Positions 9,984-18,286 of a stretch of 64,000 bases of DNA are shown in pieces (the first letter of the stretch is position 1; each line of letters begins with the position of its first letter). A program made the position numbers and the translations under genes. The notes under the pieces were generated by a model, which was not told the origin of the DNA, made no database searches, and was given only the letters and a program-made list of their open reading frames with translations. Source of the stretch: Thiocapsa rosea (GTDB taxonomy: Bacteria > Pseudomonadota > Gammaproteobacteria > Chromatiales > Chromatiaceae); NCBI RefSeq assembly GCF_003634315.1, contig NZ_RBXL01000001.1, forward strand, positions 5,002,501-5,066,500. Direction: 5' to 3'.

Positions 9984-10894
9984 CTATTGGATCTGATCGA
10001 TCAGAAACGCCAGCATCATCAGGTGCATGAGCACGGTGCTGAGATGCTGTTTGCCGTGACCGAAGTTGTGCTCGAAGTGATCGCCTTGGTCTCGAGGGTA
10101 TTGAAGGTCTCGTTTTCGATCTTCCAGCGTGCGCGGGCTCCTCGCATCAGGGTCATCAGGTTGCTGTCCTCGACGAGGAGATCGGTCACCCAAGAGAAGT
10201 GGGTGATGCTGCCGTCGGGGGCGTGTTCCCGGTACTCGAGGAAATTCATCTCGAGGTCGAAGTTGGCGTGGTTCAACGGCACGCCGTTGAGGTCACGGAA
10301 GCGGTGGCGGAACCCCTTCTCCTCGTCGAAGCTCGCCTCGGCGGTGTGCGCGCTGGCCGCTACCCAATCGAACAAGAACGCATGATCGCTCGGCTTGGCG
10401 CCGAGAATAAACGGTAGATCAAGCGCTTGCAGATGGCGAATGTGCGGACCGTTGGAGGCCAGCGCATCTTCCACGACGATCAGCTTCAGGTGCGGGTGCT
10501 CGCGGCGCAGATCCGTGAGCAGGCGCTTGGCGGCGTTGCTCTCCCAGTCGTTTTTCCTCGCCCCGTCGGGCTTGAGGATCGGCTCGGGGACGAGCGGGAA
10601 GACCTCCGCGCAGTCCGGATGCACCAGCACCGCGCCGAGCATCTGGTGATAGTAGGTGGTGGTGCCGTTGCGATGGTGCTTCTCGGCGCACTGCGCGCAG
10701 TGGATCGTCTGCGAGGAGAAGTAGCCCGTACCGTCGATCGAGATCAGGTCGTGGCCGTCGAGGTAGGCAAACCCCTCCAGCCCCTTGGCGCGCTGCAGCT
10801 GAGCGAACAAGGTCTTGCACAGCGGGCGCAGGTGGCTCGGATCCAGCTCATCGAGGCGCTCGCGAAAGCGCGTGTCGCTCGAGGCGTGCTCCAC
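9984..10894 (-). pseudogene. DDE transposase related to the one at 11274-12659; 5' truncated and frameshifted
   Basis: The main frame contains L-I-S-I-D-G-T-G-Y-F, a small Cys pair (H-C-A-Q-C), Y-Y-H-Q-M-L-G-A-V-L, V-V-E-D-A-L and R-W-K-I-E-N-E with the catalytic glutamate region. The last part (H-F-E-H-N-F-G-H-G-K-Q-H-L) is in another frame, and adding one G near 10085 would reconnect them. The usual N-terminal 80-100 residues are missing upstream of 10894. Comparison with the intact neighbour shows the same order of motifs, so both belong to one IS4/ISNCY-like group whose exact family I cannot name. Confidence 0.65.
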
Positions 10895-11273
10895 GCCGTA
10901 GCGTCAGGCGGGAGGTCATGCCCACCAGGGCATTGCCCTTGGTGATGCGTTTCTCGGGTGTTTAGCGCGTCGAGTCGGAAACCATTCCAAAAACGACCGC
11001 TTTTGAGACATACACGATCTGGCGTAAGCTGCCCGGCCGCATCCGGCAATCTCTGAGACTACAACGGCTTCGGGATCGGCGACGTAGGCGTCCGTCCCTT
11101 GGCCCTTTGGTGCCCCTCGCCGGACCTAACGCGACAGTCCGAAATGCGCGTGCAGAAGCCGTCGGGGTTCCCAGGTCGAGATCCCGACTTCGCGATAGCC
11201 GATCTGTTGCGGCAGGTCCCGACGCATCGCCTTTTCACGGAAAAGCAAGGCACACGACGCTCATCCAGCAATT
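10895..11273. other. Spacer between two transposase genes
   Basis: No gene is recognised. The first 40 bases on the minus strand (M-T-S-R-L-T in a different frame) may be leftovers of the truncated transposase. The rest shows no motif. Confidence 0.35.
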
Positions 11274-12659
11274 CTAAATTTGCCGCCGTTGTCCGGGCGA
11301 TCGACGCTTGGGCGGCGGCCTCGCGGGCTGCAGGGCCTCCAGCATGAAGTCGAAGAGGTGATCCCAGGAGGTAAAGGGCATGTACAAGGTGAGCGCGCGC
11401 AGATGTTCGAAGAAGGTGCGCCGCGAGGGCAGGTTCCGGCGGATTGCGCGATAGCGTTGGTCGAGCAGATCGAGCACGCTGTGGGTGAGGAAGGCCAGCA
11501 GCATCAGGCTTGCCAGCAGCGAGGACAGGTGCTGTTTGCCGTGGCTGTAGTTGTGCTCGAAGTTGTAGCCCTTGGTCTTGAGGGTATTGTTGTTCTCGTT
11601 CTCGATCTTCCAGCGGCTGCGCCCGTCGGCGACGAGTTCGACGACGTTCTCCCGGGTGACCGGCACGGAGCTGGCCCAGGCGTTGCGGTAGAGCACATTG
11701 CCCGCGGCATCGGTGGTCGTCAGCTCGCACCAACCGACCTTCAGGGCATCATCACCGTCGCGCAGCGGCAGATCATTGAGCCAGCGATAGGTCTCGGTGA
11801 GGCGCTGCTTGCCCGTCCAGCATGTGTTCACCAGGGTCGGCACCGCGCCGATGCGCTCGAAGTCCGCAACCCATTCATACAGCAGCGTGTGCGACGGTGG
11901 CAGGCAGACGAACAAAAACGCACAGCCCAGCGCGAGCACCTGCTCGCAGAACGGCTGATGACAGTACAGATCGTCGCCCAGCATTGTGGTGCGCCACGGC
12001 GCGATACGTGCACCCCACTGCAGCAGCCACCGCGTTGCAGCATTGAGCTCGCAGTCCTGCTTGGCCTGCCCGTCTTGCGGGCGCACGAATGCCGGTGGCA
12101 AGGTAAAGACCTGCGCTTGCCCCGGGGCGACGATCACCGGTGTGACGGCAACATGGTAATACTGAGTCTTGCCGTTACTCAGCGTGCGCGTCGAGCAGTG
12201 CTCGCAGTGGATCGACTCGGAACAGTGGTACTGAGTCCCGTCGAGCGCAATCAGCAGGCGTGCGTCGACGCCGCGGTGCGATGCCAAGGCGCCGTGCCGA
12301 TGCAGCGCCTCGATGAGTTCGAAGAACACCGGCGCGAGATGATCCGCCGAGACCGGGTCGAGCAGATTGCCGATCTGCTGCGTGCTCGGGATCTGATGCA
12401 CGCCGAACAGCGAGCTGGCGTTGTTCTCCCCGTGCTCTTTCTGCATGCGCCGCTGGTAATCCAGAAACGACGGACTCTGCAGGAAAAACGCCGAGAAGGC
12501 ACTCAGCGCAGCGTCGCCGATGGAATAAGACTGGTTGTTGCCGCCCTTACGGTGATCAGGCAAATCAAACAAGGCCTCGCGAATCCGCTTCACCAAGCCG
12601 GTGACCGAGAACACGTCCGGCGCAGGATCACTCTGGGCAACGGCAGGCTTGAGGACCAA
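11274..12659 (-). CDS. DDE transposase, intact (IS4/ISNCY-like group)
   Basis: This 461-residue protein has an N-terminal region with D-L-P-D-H-R-K-G-G-N-N-Q-S-Y, the first acidic site in L-I-A-L-D-G-T-Q-Y-H, a Cys pair (H-C-E-H-C), L-G-D-D-L-Y-C-H-Q-P-F for the second acidic site, and R-W-K-I-E-N-E-N-N-N-T for the third. The order D-D-E and the end H-G-K-Q-H-L-S-S-L-L match a DDE transposase. Length and reading frame look complete, so this copy may be active and could supply the broken relative next to it. Terminal inverted repeats were not found by eye. Confidence 0.8.
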   Translation of the reverse strand: MVLKPAVAQSDPAPDVFSVTGLVKRIREALFDLPDHRKGGNNQSYSIGDAALSAFSAFFLQSPSFLDYQRRMQKEHGENNASSLFGVHQIPSTQQIGNLLDPVSADHLAPVFFELIEALHRHGALASHRGVDARLLIALDGTQYHCSESIHCEHCSTRTLSNGKTQYYHVAVTPVIVAPGQAQVFTLPPAFVRPQDGQAKQDCELNAATRWLLQWGARIAPWRTTMLGDDLYCHQPFCEQVLALGCAFLFVCLPPSHTLLYEWVADFERIGAVPTLVNTCWTGKQRLTETYRWLNDLPLRDGDDALKVGWCELTTTDAAGNVLYRNAWASSVPVTRENVVELVADGRSRWKIENENNNTLKTKGYNFEHNYSHGKQHLSSLLASLMLLAFLTHSVLDLLDQRYRAIRRNLPSRRTFFEHLRALTLYMPFTSWDHLFDFMLEALQPARPPPKRRSPGQRRQI

Positions 12660-12854
12660 AGGACTCTCCAGTAGCTTCTTAGGAGTCCCTCATAACATAA
12701 TGGTCTTAAATTTAGAACTGCTGACGCTCATCGAGGCGGCGAGCGTCGTCCCTGACGAGAGTCAGGCACTGCCGCGCAGTCGTCCGACAGCACTGTTCCG
12801 CGGCGCTCGATCTGCGACCATACCCCTCAAGCCCCATATCGCCGACGTCACGCC

Positions 12855-13679
12855 ATGCCGACCCGCCGCCCCCATCCGTTGCGCGTCCTCCTCGTACCGC
12901 TCCTGCTCTCGGCCGCCCTGCTCGGCACAGGGTGCGAGGAGTCCCCCACGGGCCGCAAACAGATCGCGCTGGTGCCGGATGCGCAGATGACCGCGCTCGG
13001 CGAGCAAGGCTTTGCAGAGCTGCTGCGGAGCCTGCCGCTGAACGACGATCCCGACGTGCGCGCCTATGTCGGCTGCGTCGCCGAGGCGTTGGTGGATGCC
13101 CTGCCGCAGCCGCACGGGCGTTGGTCCATCGCCGTCTTCGACGACCCGACGCCCAATGCCTTCGCGCTGCCCGGCGGGAAGATCGGCGTGCATATCGGCA
13201 TGCTGCAGGTCGCCCGCACGCCCGACCAGCTCGCCGCCGTCATCGCCCACGAGATCGCGCACGTGCTGGCGGACCACTCCAACGAGCGCTTGACCCAGGA
13301 GCTCGCTGTCCAGGGCGGGCTGATGCTGGTGGATCTCTTCGCCGAGGAGCCGGGAAGTCTCAAGCACGAGGTGCTGCGCGGAGCGCTGGGCATCGGCGCC
13401 GAGTACGGGCTGCTGCTGCCCTACAGCCGCACCCACGAGCGCGAGGCCGACCGCATCGGCCGCGATCTAATGGCGCAGGCCGGATTCAATCCGCGTGCCA
13501 GTGTCATGCTCTGGCGCAACATGGCCGCCGCCGGCGGGGGCCAGCCGTTGGCCTTCCTCTCGACCCATCCCACCCACGACACGCGCATGAACGAGCTGGC
13601 CGAGGGCATGGACCAGGCCGTCGTGGTCTACCGACAAGCCCGCGCCGCCGGGCGTACGCCCGCGTGCGCGCTGCCGTGA
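12855..13679 (+). CDS. M48-family zinc metallopeptidase, outer-membrane-type lipoprotein
   Basis: This 274-residue protein has a signal peptide ending in the lipobox L-L-G-T-G-C (Cys27). The M48 metal site H-E-I-A-H is at 132-136, with the third ligand in E-R-E-A-D about 65 residues later. The end S-T-H-P-T-H-D-T-R is typical of the YcaL/LoiP-like branch, which degrades misfolded outer-membrane proteins. Processing would place it as a lipoprotein facing the periplasm. It lies 130 bases upstream of an export operon on the same strand and may share its promoter. Confidence 0.88.
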   Translation: MPTRRPHPLRVLLVPLLLSAALLGTGCEESPTGRKQIALVPDAQMTALGEQGFAELLRSLPLNDDPDVRAYVGCVAEALVDALPQPHGRWSIAVFDDPTPNAFALPGGKIGVHIGMLQVARTPDQLAAVIAHEIAHVLADHSNERLTQELAVQGGLMLVDLFAEEPGSLKHEVLRGALGIGAEYGLLLPYSRTHEREADRIGRDLMAQAGFNPRASVMLWRNMAAAGGGQPLAFLSTHPTHDTRMNELAEGMDQAVVVYRQARAAGRTPACALP

Positions 13680-13809
13680 GCCGGCTTCGCCCTGCCTGTG
13701 CTTGACCGGAACTCAGCGCCACTCTAGCCTCGCATGTGCGGTCCACCGGAGCGGTTTGACCCGCCACGTCGCAACGACAGGATCCGCGTGCTCAAGAGGC
13801 GTCCGAAGC

Positions 13810-14760
13810 ATGTGCAGGCTCAGGATCCTATTCGCCATCATGGCCGCCGCCCTGATCACGGGCTGCTTGGACACTGACCGACCGCTCGCGCTCGGGACCC
13901 TGGAACGGGATCGCGTCGCACTCACCGCCACCGTCGCGCAACTGGTCGTCGATTTGCCTGTAGCCGAGGGCTCGCCGGTGACCAAAGGCACCCTCTTGGT
14001 CCAGCTCTCGGACCGCCAGCAGCGCGCGGAGGTCGAACGCGCCAAGGCGCAGGTCGCCCGGAGCAAGTCGCACCTGCAGCAATTGCGCAACGGCCCTCGC
14101 CCCCAGCACATCGCGGCGGCCAGGGCGCAGGTGGCCGGGCGCGAGGCGGATCTGCGCGAGGCCGAGATCACCGCCGAGCGCAATCAGGAGCTGATCGTCC
14201 GAAAGGCAGTCAGCCAAGCCGAGGTCGATCGGACACTGGCGCTGCGCGATGCCGCCCGCGCGCGGCTGGACGAGGCCAAGCAGAACCTCGACGAATTGCT
14301 CGCGGGCACGCGCCCCGAGCTGATCGCCCAAGCCGAGGCCGAGCTGAGTGCGGACGAAGCCGCGTTGTCCTATCAAGAAGCATTGCTGGCGGATCTGAGC
14401 ATCGTCGCCACCCGCGACGGTGTGCTCGACAGCCTGCCCTGGAACCTCGGCGAACGCGTCACCGCCGGCAGCCCCGTGGCGATCATCCTCGCCGGCAAGG
14501 CGCCCTATGCCCGGGTGTACGTCCCCGAGCCCTATCGCGTCAAGATCAACAAGGGCGATACGCTCAAGGTGCACGTCGACGGACTCGATCGCACCTTTGA
14601 CGGCACCGTGCGCTGGATCAGCTCCGACCCGGCCTTCACCCCCTACTACGCCCTGAATGCCAGCGACCGCGCCCGGCTTATGTACCTGGCGCAGGTGGAG
14701 CTTCCGGACAGCGCCGCGGAGCTTCCGAACGGCGTGCCTGCACAGGTCGAGATGCCGTGA
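13810..14760 (+). CDS. HlyD/YbhG-type membrane fusion lipoprotein
   Basis: I chose ATG 13810 because it gives a signal peptide and lipobox (A-L-I-T-G-C), whereas the longer frame adds a hydrophilic leader. The 316-residue product has a split lipoyl domain (V-A-E-G-S-P-V-T-K-G near residue 50), a long alpha-helical hairpin rich in A, E, R and Q (about 70-190), and a beta-barrel (A-R-V-Y-V-P-E-P-Y-R). Proteins of this type link an inner-membrane ABC exporter to an outer-membrane channel. The stop overlaps the GTG of the ATPase gene, so both form one operon. No outer-membrane channel gene is adjacent. Confidence 0.88.
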   Translation: MCRLRILFAIMAAALITGCLDTDRPLALGTLERDRVALTATVAQLVVDLPVAEGSPVTKGTLLVQLSDRQQRAEVERAKAQVARSKSHLQQLRNGPRPQHIAAARAQVAGREADLREAEITAERNQELIVRKAVSQAEVDRTLALRDAARARLDEAKQNLDELLAGTRPELIAQAEAELSADEAALSYQEALLADLSIVATRDGVLDSLPWNLGERVTAGSPVAIILAGKAPYARVYVPEPYRVKINKGDTLKVHVDGLDRTFDGTVRWISSDPAFTPYYALNASDRARLMYLAQVELPDSAAELPNGVPAQVEMP

Positions 14761-15695
14761 TCGAGCCGGTCATCGAGGCGTGCGGTCTGACACGCCGGTT
14801 CGGCGACCTGATTGCCGTCGACGCACTGGATCTGACGGTCGATCCACGCACCATCTATGGCTTCCTCGGCCCCAACGGCTGCGGCAAGACCACCACCGTG
14901 CGCATGCTGACCGGACTGCTGACGCCTTCCGCCGGCACGGTGACGGTACTCGGCCATCAGCTCCCGCGTGACGCCGAGCGGCTCAAGCGCCGGATCGGCT
15001 ACATGACCCAGAAGTTCTCGCTCTACGATGACCTCACGGTCGTGGAGAACCTCGGTTTCGTCGCCGAGATCTATGGGCTCGGGCATCGCGCGGCACGCCG
15101 GCGGATCTCCGCATTGATCTCGACCTATGCGCTGGAGCCGATGCGCAGCCGGCGCGCCGGGCGCATGAGCGGCGGCCAGCGGCAGCGCCTGGCACTGGCC
15201 GCAGCGACCATTCATGAACCCGCGTTGCTCTTCCTCGACGAGCCGACCTCGGCCGTCGACCCGCAGAACCGTCGCGATTTCTGGGAACGGCTGTTCGACC
15301 TGGTCGACGCCGGCGCCACCATCCTGGTCTCGACCCACTACATGGACGAGGCCGAACGCTGTCATCGGCTCGCGATCATGGAGTCCGGCCACAAACGCGC
15401 CGATGGCTCGCCCGCTGAGCTGATGGCCGGCATGGGTGCCCTGGTGGTCGAGGTCCAAGCGCCCAACCTGCGCGCACTCAAGCAGCAACTGTCGGCACTA
15501 CCGGAGGTCATCTCGGCCGCGCAGCTCGGCAGCCGACTGCGCGTGTTGGTGTCGGATCACGTCACTGACCCGGTCGCTTGGCTCCGGACCCAACCCTTGC
15601 AGCCGACGCCCACGATGCTGGAGCCGGTGCGTCCAAGTCTGGAAGACGTCTTCGTCATCAGCACCGGGAGCCATGTCGAGAGCCATCCAGCATGA
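14757..15695 (+). CDS. ABC transporter ATP-binding protein (YbhF-like)
   Basis: The GTG at 14757 overlaps the end of the adaptor gene by four bases. The 312-residue ATPase has Walker A G-P-N-G-C-G-K-T-T-T, Q-loop T-Q-K-F-S-L-Y, signature M-S-G-G-Q-R-Q-R-L, Walker B L-L-F-L-D-E-P-T-S and the switch histidine in S-T-H-Y-M-D-E-A. Only one nucleotide-binding domain is present, where YbhF has two. It should drive the permease encoded next, probably for drug or lipid export. Its stop overlaps the permease start (ATGA). Confidence 0.92.
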   Translation: MIEPVIEACGLTRRFGDLIAVDALDLTVDPRTIYGFLGPNGCGKTTTVRMLTGLLTPSAGTVTVLGHQLPRDAERLKRRIGYMTQKFSLYDDLTVVENLGFVAEIYGLGHRAARRRISALISTYALEPMRSRRAGRMSGGQRQRLALAAATIHEPALLFLDEPTSAVDPQNRRDFWERLFDLVDAGATILVSTHYMDEAERCHRLAIMESGHKRADGSPAELMAGMGALVVEVQAPNLRALKQQLSALPEVISAAQLGSRLRVLVSDHVTDPVAWLRTQPLQPTPTMLEPVRPSLEDVFVISTGSHVESHPA

Positions 15696-16855
15696 GCGCA
15701 GTGCTGCAATCGGCCCGGCGCATCCTCGCGATTCTGTCCAAGGAGCTCGCCCAGCTGCGACGGGACCGCAGCACCCTGGGCATGGTGATTATGATCCCGC
15801 TGATTCAGCTGATGCTGTTCGGCTATGCAATCAACACCAATGTCCGCAACATCCCCGCCGTGCTGGTGGATCAGGCCAACACTGGCCTCAGCCGGGTACT
15901 GTCGCAGACGATCGAGGCGACCCGGGTGGTGCGTTTCACCGAACGCACGCTCGACATCACCGCTGCGCAAGACGCGATCGTCGAGGGCCGGGTGCGCGCC
16001 GCATTCATCATCCCGCCGGATCTGAGCCAGCGCGTGGCCCGCAGCGGCAGCGTCGGCGCCGGGTTGGCGACCCCGCCCTCGACCGATGAGCAGACCAGCC
16101 GGCCGGTTGCGCAATGGGTCGTCGACGGCTCGGACACCATGATCGCGGGTGCCATCAAGGGCCTGGGAGCGATGCCTCTCACCGAGCTGCTGCGGAAGCC
16201 CGCCAACCGCACGACGCCGACATTCGCTGTGGCACTCTTCTTCAACCCCGAGCAGCGCACCGCGATCAATATCGTGCCCGGCCTGGTCGCCGTGATTCTG
16301 ACCATGACCATGGTGATGTTTACCTCGGCGGCGATCGTGCGGGAGCGCGAGCGCGGCAATATGGAGATGCTGATCAACACCCCGGTGCGTCCGCTCGAGC
16401 TGATGCTGGGCAAGATCATTCCTTACATCGGGATCGGTCTGGTGCAGACCACGATCATCCTGCTTCTTGGCCACCTGATCTTCGGCGTGCCGTTGCATGG
16501 CTCGCTCTTCGCACTGGCGGCCGCGACGCTCGCCTTTATCGGCGCCAGTCTCGCTCTCGGGCTGGTGTTGTCGACCATCGCAAGTAATCAACTGCAGGCG
16601 ATGCAGATGACCGTCTTCATCCTGTTGCCGTCGATCCTGCTGTCGGGCTTCATGTTCCCTTACGAGGGCATGCCGGTACCGGCCCAATACATCGCCGAGG
16701 TACTGCCGGCGACCCACTTCATGCGCGCGATACGCGCAGTGATGCTGCGCGATGCCGGTCTGATGCAGATCGCCGGTGATACCCTCTGGCTGCTCGGCCT
16801 TATGTTGGTTGGGCTGCTCATCGCTTCGCTGCGATTCAAGAAGCGGTTGGATTGA
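15692..16855 (+). CDS. ABC-2 type permease (YbhR/YbhS-like)
   Basis: ATG 15692 overlaps the ATPase stop and gives a 387-residue protein. It begins with a short cytoplasmic helix, a first span (I-P-L-I-Q-L-M-L-F-G-Y-A-I), a large extracytoplasmic domain of about 150 residues, and then five more spans from residue 190. The conserved R-E-R-E-R-G-N-M-E-M-L region of ABC-2 permeases is present. With the two upstream genes it forms a complete inner-membrane exporter of the HlyD/ABC-2 type. One permease gene suggests a homodimer. Confidence 0.9.
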   Translation: MSAVLQSARRILAILSKELAQLRRDRSTLGMVIMIPLIQLMLFGYAINTNVRNIPAVLVDQANTGLSRVLSQTIEATRVVRFTERTLDITAAQDAIVEGRVRAAFIIPPDLSQRVARSGSVGAGLATPPSTDEQTSRPVAQWVVDGSDTMIAGAIKGLGAMPLTELLRKPANRTTPTFAVALFFNPEQRTAINIVPGLVAVILTMTMVMFTSAAIVRERERGNMEMLINTPVRPLELMLGKIIPYIGIGLVQTTIILLLGHLIFGVPLHGSLFALAAATLAFIGASLALGLVLSTIASNQLQAMQMTVFILLPSILLSGFMFPYEGMPVPAQYIAEVLPATHFMRAIRAVMLRDAGLMQIAGDTLWLLGLMLVGLLIASLRFKKRLD

Positions 16856-16900
16856 GGTGTCGGCGACACCCCCGCACTGCACCACGAAAGCTCACGCCAC

Positions 16901-17065
16901 CTAACGCGGCACCCCGCGATGCAGCCGATCCACCCAGTCCCGGAACCACGGCGGACGCGCGAGCAGAACGTACGCGAGCAGCAGTGCTGCAAGCGGGACT
17001 GCGAAGGCCGCGGTGTCTACGACGACGATGAGCAGGGCCAGAACCAGACGGTGGGCGAGACGCAT
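16901..17065 (-). CDS. Small membrane protein, unknown
   Basis: ATG 17065 follows GAGG at a good distance and gives 54 residues. They form two hydrophobic segments (L-V-L-A-L-L-I-V-V-V and V-P-L-A-A-L-L-L-A-Y-V-L-L), then R-P-P-W-F-R-D-W-V-D-R. I know no family for it. It converges with the export operon and follows the GNAT gene on the same strand. The composition is typical of a real inner-membrane peptide, but no homology supports it. Confidence 0.45.
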   Translation of the reverse strand: MRLAHRLVLALLIVVVDTAAFAVPLAALLLAYVLLARPPWFRDWVDRLHRGVPR

Positions 17066-17158
17066 GACGACCTCGGGGTTGGCAATGTTCACGACGCGGG
17101 CGGGCTTGCGGCCGGCGGTTTCGCGTCGCCCGGTGCCCTGTACGACTCGCCTGCCCCG

Positions 17159-17696
17159 TCACACCGCTTTCGCGGACGACGACGGGCCGACCGCGGCGAA
17201 GCCCTCGTGGAACGCGACAGTGGCCTGGGGCAGCGTCCCGTCGAAGGACAGTGCGAAGAAGACCTCGGGCGGAACGCCCTCGAGGACGAGCTGCGGGCAG
17301 TTCTCGAACCCGAACCTTCGGTAGTACTCCGGATGCCCCACCAGGCAGCAGCCGCGCGCCTGCATGCCCTTGAGCCGCGACAAGCCTTCAACGCACCAGG
17401 GCTTGGCCGATGCCCCGTCGCTGAACCTGCGGCAAGACCGACACCGGGCCGAGTCCGTACCAATCCCCTGTGCCGTCAGACAGGGTGACGGGCGAGAACG
17501 CGATGTGGCCGACGACACGGCCATCGACCACCGCGACGAGCGAGAGGGCGAGGGTCTCGGCGGCGCGGAGCGCGTCGATGATGAGGTGTTCGGTCTGGTT
17601 GCTGATCTCCAGGTCGCGAAACGCCGCGATCGTCACCTCGGCGATCGCGGCGATATCGTCGCTTGCCTCGTTCCTGATCTCGATGTCCGACGTCAT
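17159..17696 (-). pseudogene. GNAT-family N-acetyltransferase, split by a one-base insertion
   Basis: ATG 17696 opens a typical GNAT start (I-R-N-E-A-S-D-D-I) and runs through the acetyl-CoA loop Q-R-R-G-I-G-Q-A-L-V, where a TGA appears. The rest of the enzyme (E-G-L-S-R-L-K-G, G-H-P-E-Y-Y-R-R-F-G-F, F-D-G-T-L-P) continues in the neighbouring frame to 17159. Removing one T near 17394 gives a normal 178-residue protein of the YhbS-like group. The gene start overlaps the stop of the small upstream gene. It may be a recent pseudogene or a base-call error. Confidence 0.75.
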
Positions 17697-17947
17697 GATC
17701 GCGTTCTCCGCTGCTCGGAACCCACCGGACTTCGTCCTACGCCAGCGCCCGCGATCTGGCTTACGCGTTCGGTGGCGTCGCTTTGGTGGATGTGGTCGGC
17801 GGGGGGAATGCCTAAGTCTCGCAGTATCCGGTCACGGTCTTGGGTTGTCGATTCGGGATGGCATCCTTTGCGGCTCACGCTCTTCTGCACCACCGTGATT
17901 CTGTAGATTGCCGGGGCGCGGACCGCCCGGCCGCCGGCACTCGCCAT
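17693..17947 (-). CDS. Small protein with a DUF1127-like segment
   Basis: This 84-residue frame ends with a TGA overlapping the ATG of the GNAT gene (ATGA), which suggests joint translation. Its middle, D-R-D-R-I-L-R-D-L-G-I-P-P-A-D-H, resembles the conserved helix of DUF1127 proteins (usually L-L-R-D-I-G-L-x-R-x-D). The usual basic N-terminus with W-x-R-R is not clear. DUF1127 proteins are short RNA-linked regulators in proteobacteria. The assignment rests on one motif. Confidence 0.4.
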   Translation of the reverse strand: MASAGGRAVRAPAIYRITVVQKSVSRKGCHPESTTQDRDRILRDLGIPPADHIHQSDATERVSQIAGAGVGRSPVGSEQRRTRS

Positions 17948-18278
17948 TGCGGCAAGGTCGATCGGGGCCGAACGGCTGAGCTGATCGCTGGAGCGATTGG
18001 TCGAGGGGAGGAGCCGTCTCCCATCAACCGGAAGCGAGTGACTCTTCGATCCTGTTTGCGGACACAGCATTTGCTATGCTGAAGAGGGAAACGCCCAACA
18101 AAAAGGTTCTAAGCGACATCGATTCGCGGTGTCAGTTATTCCAACTTCAACGGCCGCTCGGTTTATTGTGGCTGAAGGACATCAACAGGCATCTCGGGTT
18201 CGCCCGCGGTCCGGCAGAGCCCGGCGAGTGGGTCCCGCTGGACCGTGGCGCCCCCAAATCCGTCGTGAGTTTTCCATC
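17948..18278. other. Spacer left of the ISL3 element
   Basis: No gene with recognisable features. A plus-strand frame of about 70 codons (18076-18285) has no motif and ends inside the IS target site. The junction restored by removing the IS does not open a longer frame. Confidence 0.4.
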
Positions 18279-18286
18279 AAGCTAGG

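Noticed and set aside
11280-12674. 464-codon plus-strand frame opposite the transposase at 11274-12659
   Set aside because: Antisense shadow of a clear DDE transposase; no motif or ribosome site.
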